A stretch of 64,000 nucleotides of DNA from positions 186,001-250,000 of the forward strand of contig NZ_WIBF01000003.1 in assembly GCF_009496005.1 (NCBI RefSeq), given 5' to 3'. Under the pieces are notes generated by a model that did not search any database, was not told the origin of the DNA, and worked only from the letters and a program-made list of their open reading frames with translations. The stretch comes from Tritonibacter litoralis. GTDB taxonomy: Bacteria > Pseudomonadota > Alphaproteobacteria > Rhodobacterales > Rhodobacteraceae. A program made the translations under genes and the position numbers. Shown in pieces: positions 54,295 to 61,962 of the stretch (position 1 is the first letter of the stretch; each line of letters begins with the position of its first letter).

Positions 54295-55991
54295 GCGCGG
54301 TGGGCATCGTCATGATGGTGCACACAGCTTTGTCGCGTGCGGCGCAGGTGGCACGCCATTGGGCGGCGGCCGGTTGCCCGGTTGTAATCCATGTGGACTC
54401 GCAAGTGTCAAAACATGCCAATTCAGAATTCACAGCCGCATTGAAATCGCAGCCGTTGATCAGTTTTTCCAAACGGCATCGGTGTGAATGGGGCACTTGG
54501 GGCATTGTAGCTGCGTCCCAAGCCGCGTCCGAGCAGATGTTGCGGATGCACCCTGAGGTCAATCATGTGTATTTGACCTCAGGCTCTTGCCTGCCGTTGC
54601 GCCCTGTTAGCGAGCTGCAGGATTATCTGTCGGAACGTCCGACCACAGATTTCATCGAAAGCGCGACAACGGCGGATGTGCCGTGGATTGTCGGTGGGCT
54701 GAGCGTTGAGCGGTTCACCTTGCGGTTTCCTTTTTCCTGGAAACGGCAGCGCGCCTTGTTTGATGGCTATGTGCGGTTGCAGCGCAAAATCCGTTTGAAA
54801 CGTCGGATCCCACCGGGGCTTGTTCCACATATGGGCAGCCAATGGTGGTGCCTTACGCGGAAAACGTTGACTGCGATTTTGAATGATCCAGAACGCGGAA
54901 CCTATGATCAGTACTTCCGCCGGGTCTGGATTCCGGATGAAAGCTATTATCAGACGTTGGTGCGCCAGCACGCGCGCCGGATCGAAAGCCGATCGCTGAC
55001 ATTGTCGAAATTCGACTATCAGGGCAAACCGCATGTCTTCTACGATGATCACCTGCATTTGCTGCGCCGGTCCGATTGTTTTGTGGCACGCAAAATCTGG
55101 CCCCATGCGGATCGCCTGTATCATGCGTTTTTGAATCCACCTGAAAGCCACGCCAATAGAACAGAGCCAAACCCACGCAAAATCGACCGGATTTTCTCCA
55201 AAGCCGTGGAGCGCAGAACACGGGGACGGGCTGGGCTCTATATGCAGAGCCGTCTGCCAAGGTACGGTTTGGAAAACGGGGTTACGTCCGGGGAGTATTC
55301 TGTCTTTCAAGGGTTCAGCGAACTGTTTGAGGACTTTGAAACCTGGTTGTTCAAAGCCACCGAGGCCCGCGTGCATGGGCATCTGTTTGCACCCGACCGG
55401 GTGGGTTTTGTGGATGGCCAGAGCTCTTACAACGGGGCACTCAGCGACAATGCGAAGCTGCGCGATTACAATCCTGAACGGTTTTTGACAAACTTCATAT
55501 GGAACACGCGTGGCGAGCGGCAGTGTTTTCAATTTGGCCCGATGGATTCACAAGGGGCCATGGAACTGATGGCGCGGGATACCAATGCACAGATTTCGGT
55601 GATTTCCGGCGCTTGGGCGGTGCCTTTGTTTAAATCCGGCAAAGGGTTCACCGAATTGCGCCGGGACGCTGCCCGCCTGCAACAGATCGAGGCGGAGCAG
55701 CTGCGCGTTTTGCGCTCTCAATGGGCCAATGCACGCATCCGGATCTGGACCATGGCTGAATTTATTGAATCGCCCATGGAATCCTTGCAGGTCATTGTGG
55801 ATGAGATCACCAAAGGGCATCATCGCCATCTCACCGAAGCACCGCAGATGGTCAATTTGGACGGCTTTGGCCAGTTCCTGCAAAACCTGAAAAACCAGGG
55901 CATGCATCCTTATTTGATGGGGGATTTCCCCTTGGAAGCCGGTCCAGCCCAAACGCCGTCTTTGCCGCGTAAACCCTATTTGGTCCGCTGA
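54291..55991 (+). CDS. Core-2/I-branching (GT14)-like glycosyltransferase with long C-terminal extension
   Basis: 566 residues from the ATG at 54291 (ATGA overlap). Residues ~1-270 resemble Core-2/I-branching beta-1,6-GlcNAc or xylosyl transferases: VVIHVDSQVSK, CEWGTWGIVAASQAASEQML, HVYLTSGSCLPLRPVSELQD, GSQWWCLTRKTL and WIPDESYYQTLV. Residues ~300-566 are an unassigned domain (I recall DUF5927/5928 names for such proteins but cannot confirm). Probably a branching transferase for the same polysaccharide. Paralogues lie upstream and the sulfotransferase-like gene one base after its stop. Confidence 0.75.
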   Translation: MSAVGIVMMVHTALSRAAQVARHWAAAGCPVVIHVDSQVSKHANSEFTAALKSQPLISFSKRHRCEWGTWGIVAASQAASEQMLRMHPEVNHVYLTSGSCLPLRPVSELQDYLSERPTTDFIESATTADVPWIVGGLSVERFTLRFPFSWKRQRALFDGYVRLQRKIRLKRRIPPGLVPHMGSQWWCLTRKTLTAILNDPERGTYDQYFRRVWIPDESYYQTLVRQHARRIESRSLTLSKFDYQGKPHVFYDDHLHLLRRSDCFVARKIWPHADRLYHAFLNPPESHANRTEPNPRKIDRIFSKAVERRTRGRAGLYMQSRLPRYGLENGVTSGEYSVFQGFSELFEDFETWLFKATEARVHGHLFAPDRVGFVDGQSSYNGALSDNAKLRDYNPERFLTNFIWNTRGERQCFQFGPMDSQGAMELMARDTNAQISVISGAWAVPLFKSGKGFTELRRDAARLQQIEAEQLRVLRSQWANARIRIWTMAEFIESPMESLQVIVDEITKGHHRHLTEAPQMVNLDGFGQFLQNLKNQGMHPYLMGDFPLEAGPAQTPSLPRKPYLVR

Positions 55992-55992
55992 T

Positions 55993-57414
55993 ATGCCCGC
56001 AGATTTTGATTACTTTGTGATCTTTGCCGAAATGCGCACAGGTTCGAATTTCCTGGAAAGCAACCTCAACTCGATTGAGGGTGTGACAAGTTTTGGGGAG
56101 GCGTTTAACCCGCATTTTATTGGCTATCCAAATTCGGATGACGTCTTGGGCGTCACGTTGGATGCGCGTGAAAACGATCCGATGGAAATAATCAGCCGGA
56201 TCAAAGCCCACCAAGGGTTCGGTGGGTTTCGCTATTTCCATGAACATGATCCGCGCGTGTTAGAGCCGGTTTTGGATGATGCGCGCTGTGCAAAAATCAT
56301 CCTGACCCGCAATCCGCTTGACAGCTATATCTCGTTGAAGATTGCCAAAGAGACGGGGCAGTGGAAGCTGACAAATGTCAAACAGCGCAAAGATGCGCTG
56401 GTCGATTTTGATATGGCTGAGTTCACCAAACATCTGGATCGGCTGCAGGGGTTTCAGCTTCGCCTGCAGGAGGGGTTGCAAAGGCGGGGGCAAACGCCAT
56501 TTTATGTCGCGTATGAGGATCTGCAAAGCGTTGGCGTTTTAAATGGACTGGCGCATTGGCTGGGTCTGCCAAATGGCATTGACGGGTTGGATGACAAACT
56601 GAAACGTCAAAATCCGTCACCGGCTTTGTCCAAAGTCTCTAACCCAGAGGAAATGATCCAAGCGCTGGCGACAATTGACACGTTCAACCTGTCGCGTACC
56701 CCTTGTTTTGAACCCCGCCGTGGGCCCAACGTGCGCAGCTATTTGGCTGCGCCGACATGTCCGCTGCTGTTTATGCCGATGCCTGGTGCCCCAAGAGCCG
56801 AGGTGTGCAAATGGATGGCAGCGCTGGACGGTGCACCCCAGCCGTTGCTGGAGATTGGTGGACAGAAAGATCTGCGCCAATGGATGAATGCACATCCGGG
56901 TCATCGACGGTTTACGGTGCTGCGTCACCCCTTGGCCCGGGCCCATGCGGCCTTTGTCGAGGTTGTGGTACACGGCCAAAGCCAGCTGTCCAAAAAGCTG
57001 CGTCAATCGCTGCGCCAGCAGGGACATGAGGTGCAGCCAAATCTGATACAGAAGGACCGCGAAAACCACGCTGCGGTCTTCTCTGGCTTCTTGGATTTCT
57101 TAAAGCAAAACCTCAATGGGCAGACATCTGTTCGGGTGGATGCACGATGGGCAAGCCAATCGCAAATCTTGTCCGGGTTTGAGGAATTCTGCGCCCCTGA
57201 TCTGGTGCTGCGCGAAGAGGATCTGGCGGAGGATCTTCCCCATTTGGCGCGCAAAGTGACACAAAACTCTGCACCGACCCTGCAGTTCACGGGGGAAGAA
57301 ACGTTGCGACTGGCCGATATCTATACGCGCGCCTTGGAAGACAAGGCGCGTGCCGCGTATCGGCGGGATTACATGATGTTTGGGTTTAGAGACTGGGTTG
57401 CGCCAAACGGCTGA
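55993..57414 (+). CDS. Two-domain sulfotransferase-like protein
   Basis: 473 residues. The N-terminal domain has the PAPS 5'-phosphosulfate loop FAEMRTGSNFLESNL (R15-T-G-S-N19) and the 3'-phosphate motif IILTRNPLDSYISLKIA (~104-118), close to NodH-type carbohydrate sulfotransferases. The C-terminal half (~300-400) has a second 3'-phosphate-like segment, FTVLRHPLARAHAAFVEVV, but I see no clear 5' loop before it, so it may be degenerate. Likely sulfates the polysaccharide made by the preceding genes. cysQ at the other end of the locus would remove the PAP released. Confidence 0.78.
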   Translation: MPADFDYFVIFAEMRTGSNFLESNLNSIEGVTSFGEAFNPHFIGYPNSDDVLGVTLDARENDPMEIISRIKAHQGFGGFRYFHEHDPRVLEPVLDDARCAKIILTRNPLDSYISLKIAKETGQWKLTNVKQRKDALVDFDMAEFTKHLDRLQGFQLRLQEGLQRRGQTPFYVAYEDLQSVGVLNGLAHWLGLPNGIDGLDDKLKRQNPSPALSKVSNPEEMIQALATIDTFNLSRTPCFEPRRGPNVRSYLAAPTCPLLFMPMPGAPRAEVCKWMAALDGAPQPLLEIGGQKDLRQWMNAHPGHRRFTVLRHPLARAHAAFVEVVVHGQSQLSKKLRQSLRQQGHEVQPNLIQKDRENHAAVFSGFLDFLKQNLNGQTSVRVDARWASQSQILSGFEEFCAPDLVLREEDLAEDLPHLARKVTQNSAPTLQFTGEETLRLADIYTRALEDKARAAYRRDYMMFGFRDWVAPNG

Positions 57415-57425
57415 AAGAAGCGCAG

Positions 57426-57890
57426 TTATGCAGCTTGCACCGATTGGTTTTCCGTCAGAATGGTATAAAGCGTGCTCGGATCCGGGTTTGAGCGCAGCTT
57501 GGTGCAATAGCTCTGTTCGCGCAGGGTCCGCGACACAAGCGCCAGCGCCTTCAGATGATCGACACCCGCGCTTTCGGGTGCAAACAGCGCAAAGACGATA
57601 TCGACCGGCTGGCGATCAACGGCACCAAAATCCAACGGTTTTTCCAGAACGATAAAAACGCCGACCACCTCTTCGAGGTGATCCAGACGTGCATGGGGCA
57701 GCGCAACGCCATGGCCCACACCGGTGGGACCAAGGCTCTCTCGCTCCAAGAGAGCCTCAACCGTTTTTTCTGGAGCAAGACCATGGATTCCATGCGCAAT
57801 ATCCGCGATCTCCTGAAACAGGCGCTTCTTGCTGGAGGCAGAGCTAATAACACGCACTGCCTCTTGCTTGAGGATCTTGGAAATCTGCAT
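57426..57890 (-). CDS. ptsN: PTS IIA-like nitrogen regulatory protein PtsN
   Basis: EIIA-Ntr, a phosphorelay protein that senses nitrogen/carbon status rather than moving sugar. 154 residues; the phosphorylated histidine is H66 in GHGVALPHARLDHL. It follows hpf on the minus strand, as in many proteobacteria, though the usual rpoN is absent from this cluster. Convergent with the sulfotransferase-like gene. Confidence 0.93.
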   Translation of the reverse strand: MQISKILKQEAVRVISSASSKKRLFQEIADIAHGIHGLAPEKTVEALLERESLGPTGVGHGVALPHARLDHLEEVVGVFIVLEKPLDFGAVDRQPVDIVFALFAPESAGVDHLKALALVSRTLREQSYCTKLRSNPDPSTLYTILTENQSVQAA

Positions 57891-57934
57891 TTACTTGCTC
57901 CGCTCGGGTGCCATTTCGGCCCGTTATCAGCCTA

Positions 57935-58498
57935 TTACGGGTCGATCCAACCGATATTGCCGTCTTCGCGGCGGTACACAACGTTTAGACCATCTTTGTT
58001 TTCATTTCGGAAAACCAACACGGGAGAGCCTGCAAGTTCCATCTGCATGACCGCCTCCCCAACAGAAAGCGAGGGGATCTTGGTCTCCATTTCGGCGACG
58101 ATAATGGGTTGCAGCGATTCCGGCTCGTTTTCATGCTCGGTCGATTCCGAAGCCAAGATATAAGATGCGGCCCCCAAAAGTTCAACCGGTTCGCTTCTGT
58201 CGCGATGGTGGTCCTTCAGGCGGCGCTTGTACCGGCGCAGCTGTTTCTCCATCTTTTCATTGCAGCCGTCAAAAGCGGCATAGATTTCAGTAGCATGCGC
58301 CTTGGCCTGCGCGGTCAAACCTGTCGACAGGTGAACGGTGGCCTCACATACGTATTCATGCGCAGAACGCGAAAAAACCACAGTCGCGTCCGTAGGTCGC
58401 TCAGCATATTTTGCAACAACTTCACCCAATTCGGATTGTACGTGAAATTGTAGAGCTTCGCCGATGTCGATCTGTTTTCCGCTGATTTTGTAACGCAT
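57935..58498 (-). CDS. hpf: Long-form ribosome hibernation promoting factor
   Basis: 187 residues from the ATG at 58498 (AGGAG site); a 37-codon upstream extension is rejected. N-terminal S30AE domain (YKISGKQIDIGEALQFHVQS, ~2-110), linker, then a C-terminal dimerisation domain (PSLSVGEAVMQMELAGSPVL ... NVVYRREDGNIGWIDP). Long HPF makes 100S ribosome dimers in stationary phase. Upstream of ptsN by 44 bases. Confidence 0.94.
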   Translation of the reverse strand: MRYKISGKQIDIGEALQFHVQSELGEVVAKYAERPTDATVVFSRSAHEYVCEATVHLSTGLTAQAKAHATEIYAAFDGCNEKMEKQLRRYKRRLKDHHRDRSEPVELLGAASYILASESTEHENEPESLQPIIVAEMETKIPSLSVGEAVMQMELAGSPVLVFRNENKDGLNVVYRREDGNIGWIDP

Positions 58499-58775
58499 GG
58501 GATCTCCTTGCTCTTTGCTCATCTGAACAGCCCGGTCGCAACAGCGACCAGAAAATTTAGAACTGGATTCAGATAGGTGTAACAGGCAGAGATATCGGTT
58601 GCAGGGCACCGGGCCTTGCGATCAAGGCTGTCCGATTTGCTGCAAAGGATTGCATCTGTGCCATGAAACAATTCGATGACAAACCAGCGGGAGAGTCAAT
58701 GGCAAACCTAAAATTGGCAGGACCTCGCCGCTGGGAACAGGGGCAATTGCGACGATTTGTCGAGGCGTTTGCGTT
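58499..58775. other. Gap between hpf and lptB where rpoN often lies
   Basis: 277 bases without a convincing gene. In many proteobacteria lptB-rpoN-hpf-ptsN are contiguous; here this gap holds no rpoN remnant that I can recognise. It should contain the hpf promoter, as hpf is far from the lpt genes. Confidence 0.6.
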
Positions 58776-59534
58776 TTAGGATATGCGGAAACTGTCGCCA
58801 AGATAGACACGGCGCACGTTTTCGTTTTGCACCACTTCTTCCGGGCTGCCGGACATTAAAACCTGCCCATCGTGCAAGATATAGGCCCGGTCCACAATTT
58901 CCAAAGTCTCGCGTACGTTGTGATCGGTGATTAACACACCGATACCGCGTTTTTTGAGGTCCGCGACCAAATGGCGAATATCGCCAACGCTGATCGGGTC
59001 GACGCCTGCAAAAGGTTCGTCCAACAGCAAATAGCTGGGGTTCGCAGCCAGACAGCGGGCAATTTCAACACGGCGACGTTCCCCACCTGACAGCGCTAGG
59101 GCCGGGGCGCGACGCAAATGCTCAACCGAGAAATCAGACAACAGCTCTTCGAGACGTTCGCGACGCTTATGCGCATGTTTTTCCGAGATATCGAGCACGG
59201 CCATGATGTTGTCTTCGACCGAAAGACCCCGGAATATCGACATCTCTTGTGGCAGATAGCCAATACCCAACCGCGCGCGGCGATACATGGGCAGGGACGT
59301 TACATTCTGCCCGTCAATCGAAACAGCGCCACCTTCGGGGAAAACTAGGCCGGCAATGGAGTAAAACGTCGTAGTCTTGCCCGAGCCATTTGGGCCCAGC
59401 AACGCAACAACTTCGCCCCGGTTCAACGACAGGGTGACGTCGCGGATGACCACACGATTGCGGTAGGATTTCCGCAGTTTCTCGATACGCAGCCCGGATG
59501 AACCTTCGGTGACAGAGAGTTGGGGGCGTGCCAT
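58776..59534 (-). CDS. lptB: LPS export ABC ATPase LptB
   Basis: ATPase of the LptB2FG complex that pulls lipopolysaccharide from the inner membrane. 252 residues. Walker A GPNGSGKTT (47-55), signature LSGGERRR (~148), Walker B YLLLDEPFAGVDP, H-loop LITDHNVRETL. Start overlaps the lptA stop by one base. LptF/G are not in this window. Confidence 0.96.
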   Translation of the reverse strand: MARPQLSVTEGSSGLRIEKLRKSYRNRVVIRDVTLSLNRGEVVALLGPNGSGKTTTFYSIAGLVFPEGGAVSIDGQNVTSLPMYRRARLGIGYLPQEMSIFRGLSVEDNIMAVLDISEKHAHKRRERLEELLSDFSVEHLRRAPALALSGGERRRVEIARCLAANPSYLLLDEPFAGVDPISVGDIRHLVADLKKRGIGVLITDHNVRETLEIVDRAYILHDGQVLMSGSPEEVVQNENVRRVYLGDSFRIS

Positions 59535-60031
59535 TAGTTACCGTTCGGATTGAGAATAGTTTTGACCCGACCTGACATCTGGGCAGTTCCACTGTTCAGA
59601 TTAACGGTCATCTGGCTTGATGTTAAAACAGCGTCGCCTTGGCTTAACAGCACATTGCCGCGCATGATTATCGTGCCGGAGTCGATATTGTATTCGGCCT
59701 CTTCGGCCTCGGCCGCGTCATCCCCGTTTACCAGGATCACCTGCCCCGTCGCGCGCATGCTTTGAATTCCGGTTTTTTGTTGATCGTCGCCGGTTTTGTA
59801 AGTCACCCGCACGGTGTCAGCCGAAAGCCGCATGAGGCCTTGGACAATAACAACATCCCCAGAGAATTGTGCAGTGCCGTCTGTTTGGTTGACTTCTAAG
59901 TTTTCGGCAGAGACTTCGACCGGCGCGTTAGGATCCGTTTTTACAGACCCAAACGCGATTGTCCCCTGTGCTGCCGCAAGAGCAGGAACACAAAAGGTGT
60001 AGAAGGCAATAAGGAGCGCACGCAGGAACAT
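59534..60031 (-). CDS. lptA: LPS transport periplasmic bridge protein LptA
   Basis: 165 residues. Signal peptide ~1-21 (RALLIAFYTFCVPALAAA). An OstA-like beta-jellyroll follows (VEVSAENLEVNQTDGTAQFS ... DVVIVQGLMRLSADTVRVTY). Polymerises to form the periplasmic LPS bridge between LptC and LptDE. Sits between lptC and lptB with minimal spacing. Confidence 0.92.
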   Translation of the reverse strand: MFLRALLIAFYTFCVPALAAAQGTIAFGSVKTDPNAPVEVSAENLEVNQTDGTAQFSGDVVIVQGLMRLSADTVRVTYKTGDDQQKTGIQSMRATGQVILVNGDDAAEAEEAEYNIDSGTIIMRGNVLLSQGDAVLTSSQMTVNLNSGTAQMSGRVKTILNPNGN

Positions 60032-60052
60032 ATCGCTTTATCTTTCTGGACT

Positions 60053-60637
60053 TTATGGTTGATATACCAATTTAACGCCGTTGTTGAACAGTATTTGGAC
60101 TGAGTTTCCTTGAGATTCTGTTGTTATCGACATGGATCCGGCGGTAAGTTGACCCAATGGGCTGGTTGCACGGATCGTTCCCGGTGCTTTGGCATTTATT
60201 TCATTCAGATGCGTATCGAGACGTTCGGTTTCAACCCGCATTCCATCGTCGGTTTGCAAAACCACTTGGCCTTTGAACTGCGCAACTTCCATATCTGAGC
60301 CCAAGGAGCCACTGTCTGCACTTAATGTGACAGAGCCGCCTGAAACGAAACGAATGGTCGCCTGCAACGCTGTTGCGGTGGCCTCGCCGGAGGTTTGTGT
60401 AAATCGTGTATTCTCGGCACTGACCACGATCTCATCACCATCCGCAGTGCTGCCCGCGAAAAAAGGACCAGTGACCTGTTGCCCGCGCATACGCTCTTCG
60501 ATCTCGGTCTGGGCAAAGGGAATTGCGGCCTCTTGATCACTGCCGCGAGAGATCAAAAAAACTGTTGATAACAACACAAGCGCTGCCAGTGGCAAAACCA
60601 CTTTGAGCAGGGCAATCATGCGAGAGTAACGGTCCAT
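60053..60637 (-). CDS. lptC: LPS export protein LptC
   Basis: 194 residues. A single N-terminal membrane anchor (LLKVVLPLAALVLLSTVFLI, ~10-29) and a periplasmic beta-jellyroll (ISAEN-like VVSAENTRFTQTSGEATATA ... TLSADSGSLGSDMEVAQFKG). Passes LPS from LptB2FG to LptA. Follows rnd by 16 bases and precedes lptA by 21. Confidence 0.88.
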   Translation of the reverse strand: MDRYSRMIALLKVVLPLAALVLLSTVFLISRGSDQEAAIPFAQTEIEERMRGQQVTGPFFAGSTADGDEIVVSAENTRFTQTSGEATATALQATIRFVSGGSVTLSADSGSLGSDMEVAQFKGQVVLQTDDGMRVETERLDTHLNEINAKAPGTIRATSPLGQLTAGSMSITTESQGNSVQILFNNGVKLVYQP

Positions 60638-60653
60638 TGCGGGCTTTTATCGT

Positions 60654-61268
60654 TCAGGAATGTGCAAAGATATCAATATCCGGCCAGCCTGCCAAATCCA
60701 GTTTGGCGCGCGTGGGCAGAAATTGGAAACAGGCGGCGGCGATCTCACTCCGGCCCTCGCGTGCAAGCCTTTGATCCAGAACCGCGCGCAGTCTGTGGAG
60801 ATGCAGCACATCCGACGCGGCATAGTCCAACTGTGCGGCTGTCAGTTTTGGCGCGCCCCAGTCGCTCATCTGCTGTTGTTTGGATATATCCAGCCCCAGC
60901 AATTCCTGCGTTAGATTCTTAAGCCCATGGCGATCCGTATAGGTCCGAGTCAGGCGGCTTGCGATCTTGGTACAATAGACCGGAGCGGCCAGCGCGCCAA
61001 AGCTGTGATAAAGCGCGGCAATGTCAAAGCGGCCGTAATGGAACAGTTTCAGCACGTTTGGATCAACAAGAAGCGCAACAAGGTTCGGCGCATCGGTCTG
61101 CCCCTTTTGGATCTGAACAAGATGTGCATTGCCGTCGCCTGCGGACAATTGAACCACGCAAAGGCGATCGCGATGCGGGTTGAGCCCCATGGTTTCACAG
61201 TCGATGGCGACAACGGATCCAAGGTCTAAACCATCCGGCAGGTCATTTTGATAAAGATGGTTCGCCAC
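60654..61268 (-). CDS. rnd: Ribonuclease D (short form)
   Basis: 3'-5' exoribonuclease of the DEDD family that trims tRNA 3' ends. 204 residues from the GTG at 61268 (AAGGGG upstream; MANHLYQNDLPDGLDLG is the usual opening). An in-frame ATG 20 codons upstream is possible but less likely. ExoI VAIDCETMGLN (D23, E25), ExoII HYGRFDIAALY, ExoIII QLDYAASDVLHLHRL. No HRDC domain, typical of alphaproteobacterial short RNase D. First gene of an rnd-lptC-lptA-lptB run. Confidence 0.88.
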   Translation of the reverse strand: MANHLYQNDLPDGLDLGSVVAIDCETMGLNPHRDRLCVVQLSAGDGNAHLVQIQKGQTDAPNLVALLVDPNVLKLFHYGRFDIAALYHSFGALAAPVYCTKIASRLTRTYTDRHGLKNLTQELLGLDISKQQQMSDWGAPKLTAAQLDYAASDVLHLHRLRAVLDQRLAREGRSEIAAACFQFLPTRAKLDLAGWPDIDIFAHS

Positions 61269-61396
61269 CAGATTCGTCCCCTTGTCCCATTGGCTGTGCC
61301 GCAGCACCAAGGGCCGCTGATCCTGCAAAGCGACATAGGTGTTTTGTCGATCCGACTCAACAGTCAGAGGCGATAGATCAGCTCTATTGGGGGGGA

Positions 61397-61483
61397 TGGT
61401 GCCCAGAAGAGGACTCGAACCTCCACGTCCATACGGACACTAGCACCTGAAGCTAGCGCGTCTACCAATTCCGCCATCTGGGC
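61397..61483 (-). tRNA. tRNA-Leu (anticodon CAG), copy 1
   Basis: 87 bases including an encoded CCA. Read on the minus strand: acceptor GCCCAGA, D-arm, anticodon stem CTAGC with loop TTCAGGT (anticodon CAG), long class II variable arm, T-loop GGTTCGAGTCC, acceptor TCTGGGC, A, CCA. Identical to copy 2 270 bases away. Confidence 0.93.
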
Positions 61484-61503
61484 ACAGATGTCGTGAGGAG
61501 GGC

Positions 61504-61531
61504 GTATAAGCGGGTTTTCAGAAGGCCGCAA
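61504..61531 (-). promoter_or_regulatory. Promoter of tRNA-Leu copy 1
   Basis: Minus strand: TTGCGG (61531-61526), 16-base spacer, TTATAC (61509-61504), about 20 bases before the tRNA. Confidence 0.6.
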
Positions 61532-61666
61532 GTGCAAAATGAGGTGGGGTGCACAATAATTGGCTTGGAAAATCACGACGTGAAAACAAGATGTTAATCC
61601 AATACGCAGCCGTTTAAGCGCTTGGTTGCACTGCCATCTTTGGGGGGATTGAAGTTTTGGGGAAGA

Positions 61667-61753
61667 TGGTGCCCAGAAGAGGACTCGAACCTCCACGTCC
61701 ATACGGACACTAGCACCTGAAGCTAGCGCGTCTACCAATTCCGCCATCTGGGC
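61667..61753 (-). tRNA. tRNA-Leu (anticodon CAG), copy 2
   Basis: 87 bases, identical to copy 1, same long variable arm and encoded CCA. The shared block also covers flanking bases out to the promoter -10. Confidence 0.93.
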
Positions 61754-61773
61754 ACAGATGTCGTGAAGCGGGC

Positions 61774-61801
61774 GTATAAGGGGAGTCGCTGGGGACGTCA
61801 A
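61774..61801 (-). promoter_or_regulatory. Promoter of tRNA-Leu copy 2
   Basis: Minus strand: TTGACG (61801-61796), 16-base spacer, TTATAC (61779-61774). The -35 is nearer consensus than that of copy 1, so copy 2 is probably the stronger. Confidence 0.65.
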
Positions 61802-61903
61802 ACGATATTTTGACGTTTTTGCAAAATAATATACTTCACAGGCTTGGGATGTGGGCTTTGCTGCAACGCGCGGATTTGACTTCAATCAACATCGTTTTGC
61901 GCC

Positions 61904-61932
61904 TTGTTCGGCACCCCTGACGGCGATAAATC
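61904..61932 (+). promoter_or_regulatory. Weak candidate promoter for the NDUFA9-like gene
   Basis: TTGTTC (61904-61909), 17-base spacer, TAAATC (61927-61932), about 30 bases before the ATG at 61963. Pattern match only. Confidence 0.3.
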
Positions 61933-61962
61933 AGGTCCATAGCTAATTTTAGGAGCCAACAG

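Larger units (their letters stand above)
61395..61780. repeat. Tandem direct repeat carrying tRNA-Leu
   Basis: 61395-61510 repeats at 61665-61780: 116 bases with two mismatches, including the tRNA, the 5' leader and the -10 box. Sequence between and beyond the repeats is unrelated. Confidence 0.85.

Noticed and set aside
58663-58779. 38-codon plus-strand frame between hpf and lptB
   Set aside because: Nearest AGGA is too far from the ATG and the end overlaps lptB; no terminator. Kept only as a possibility.
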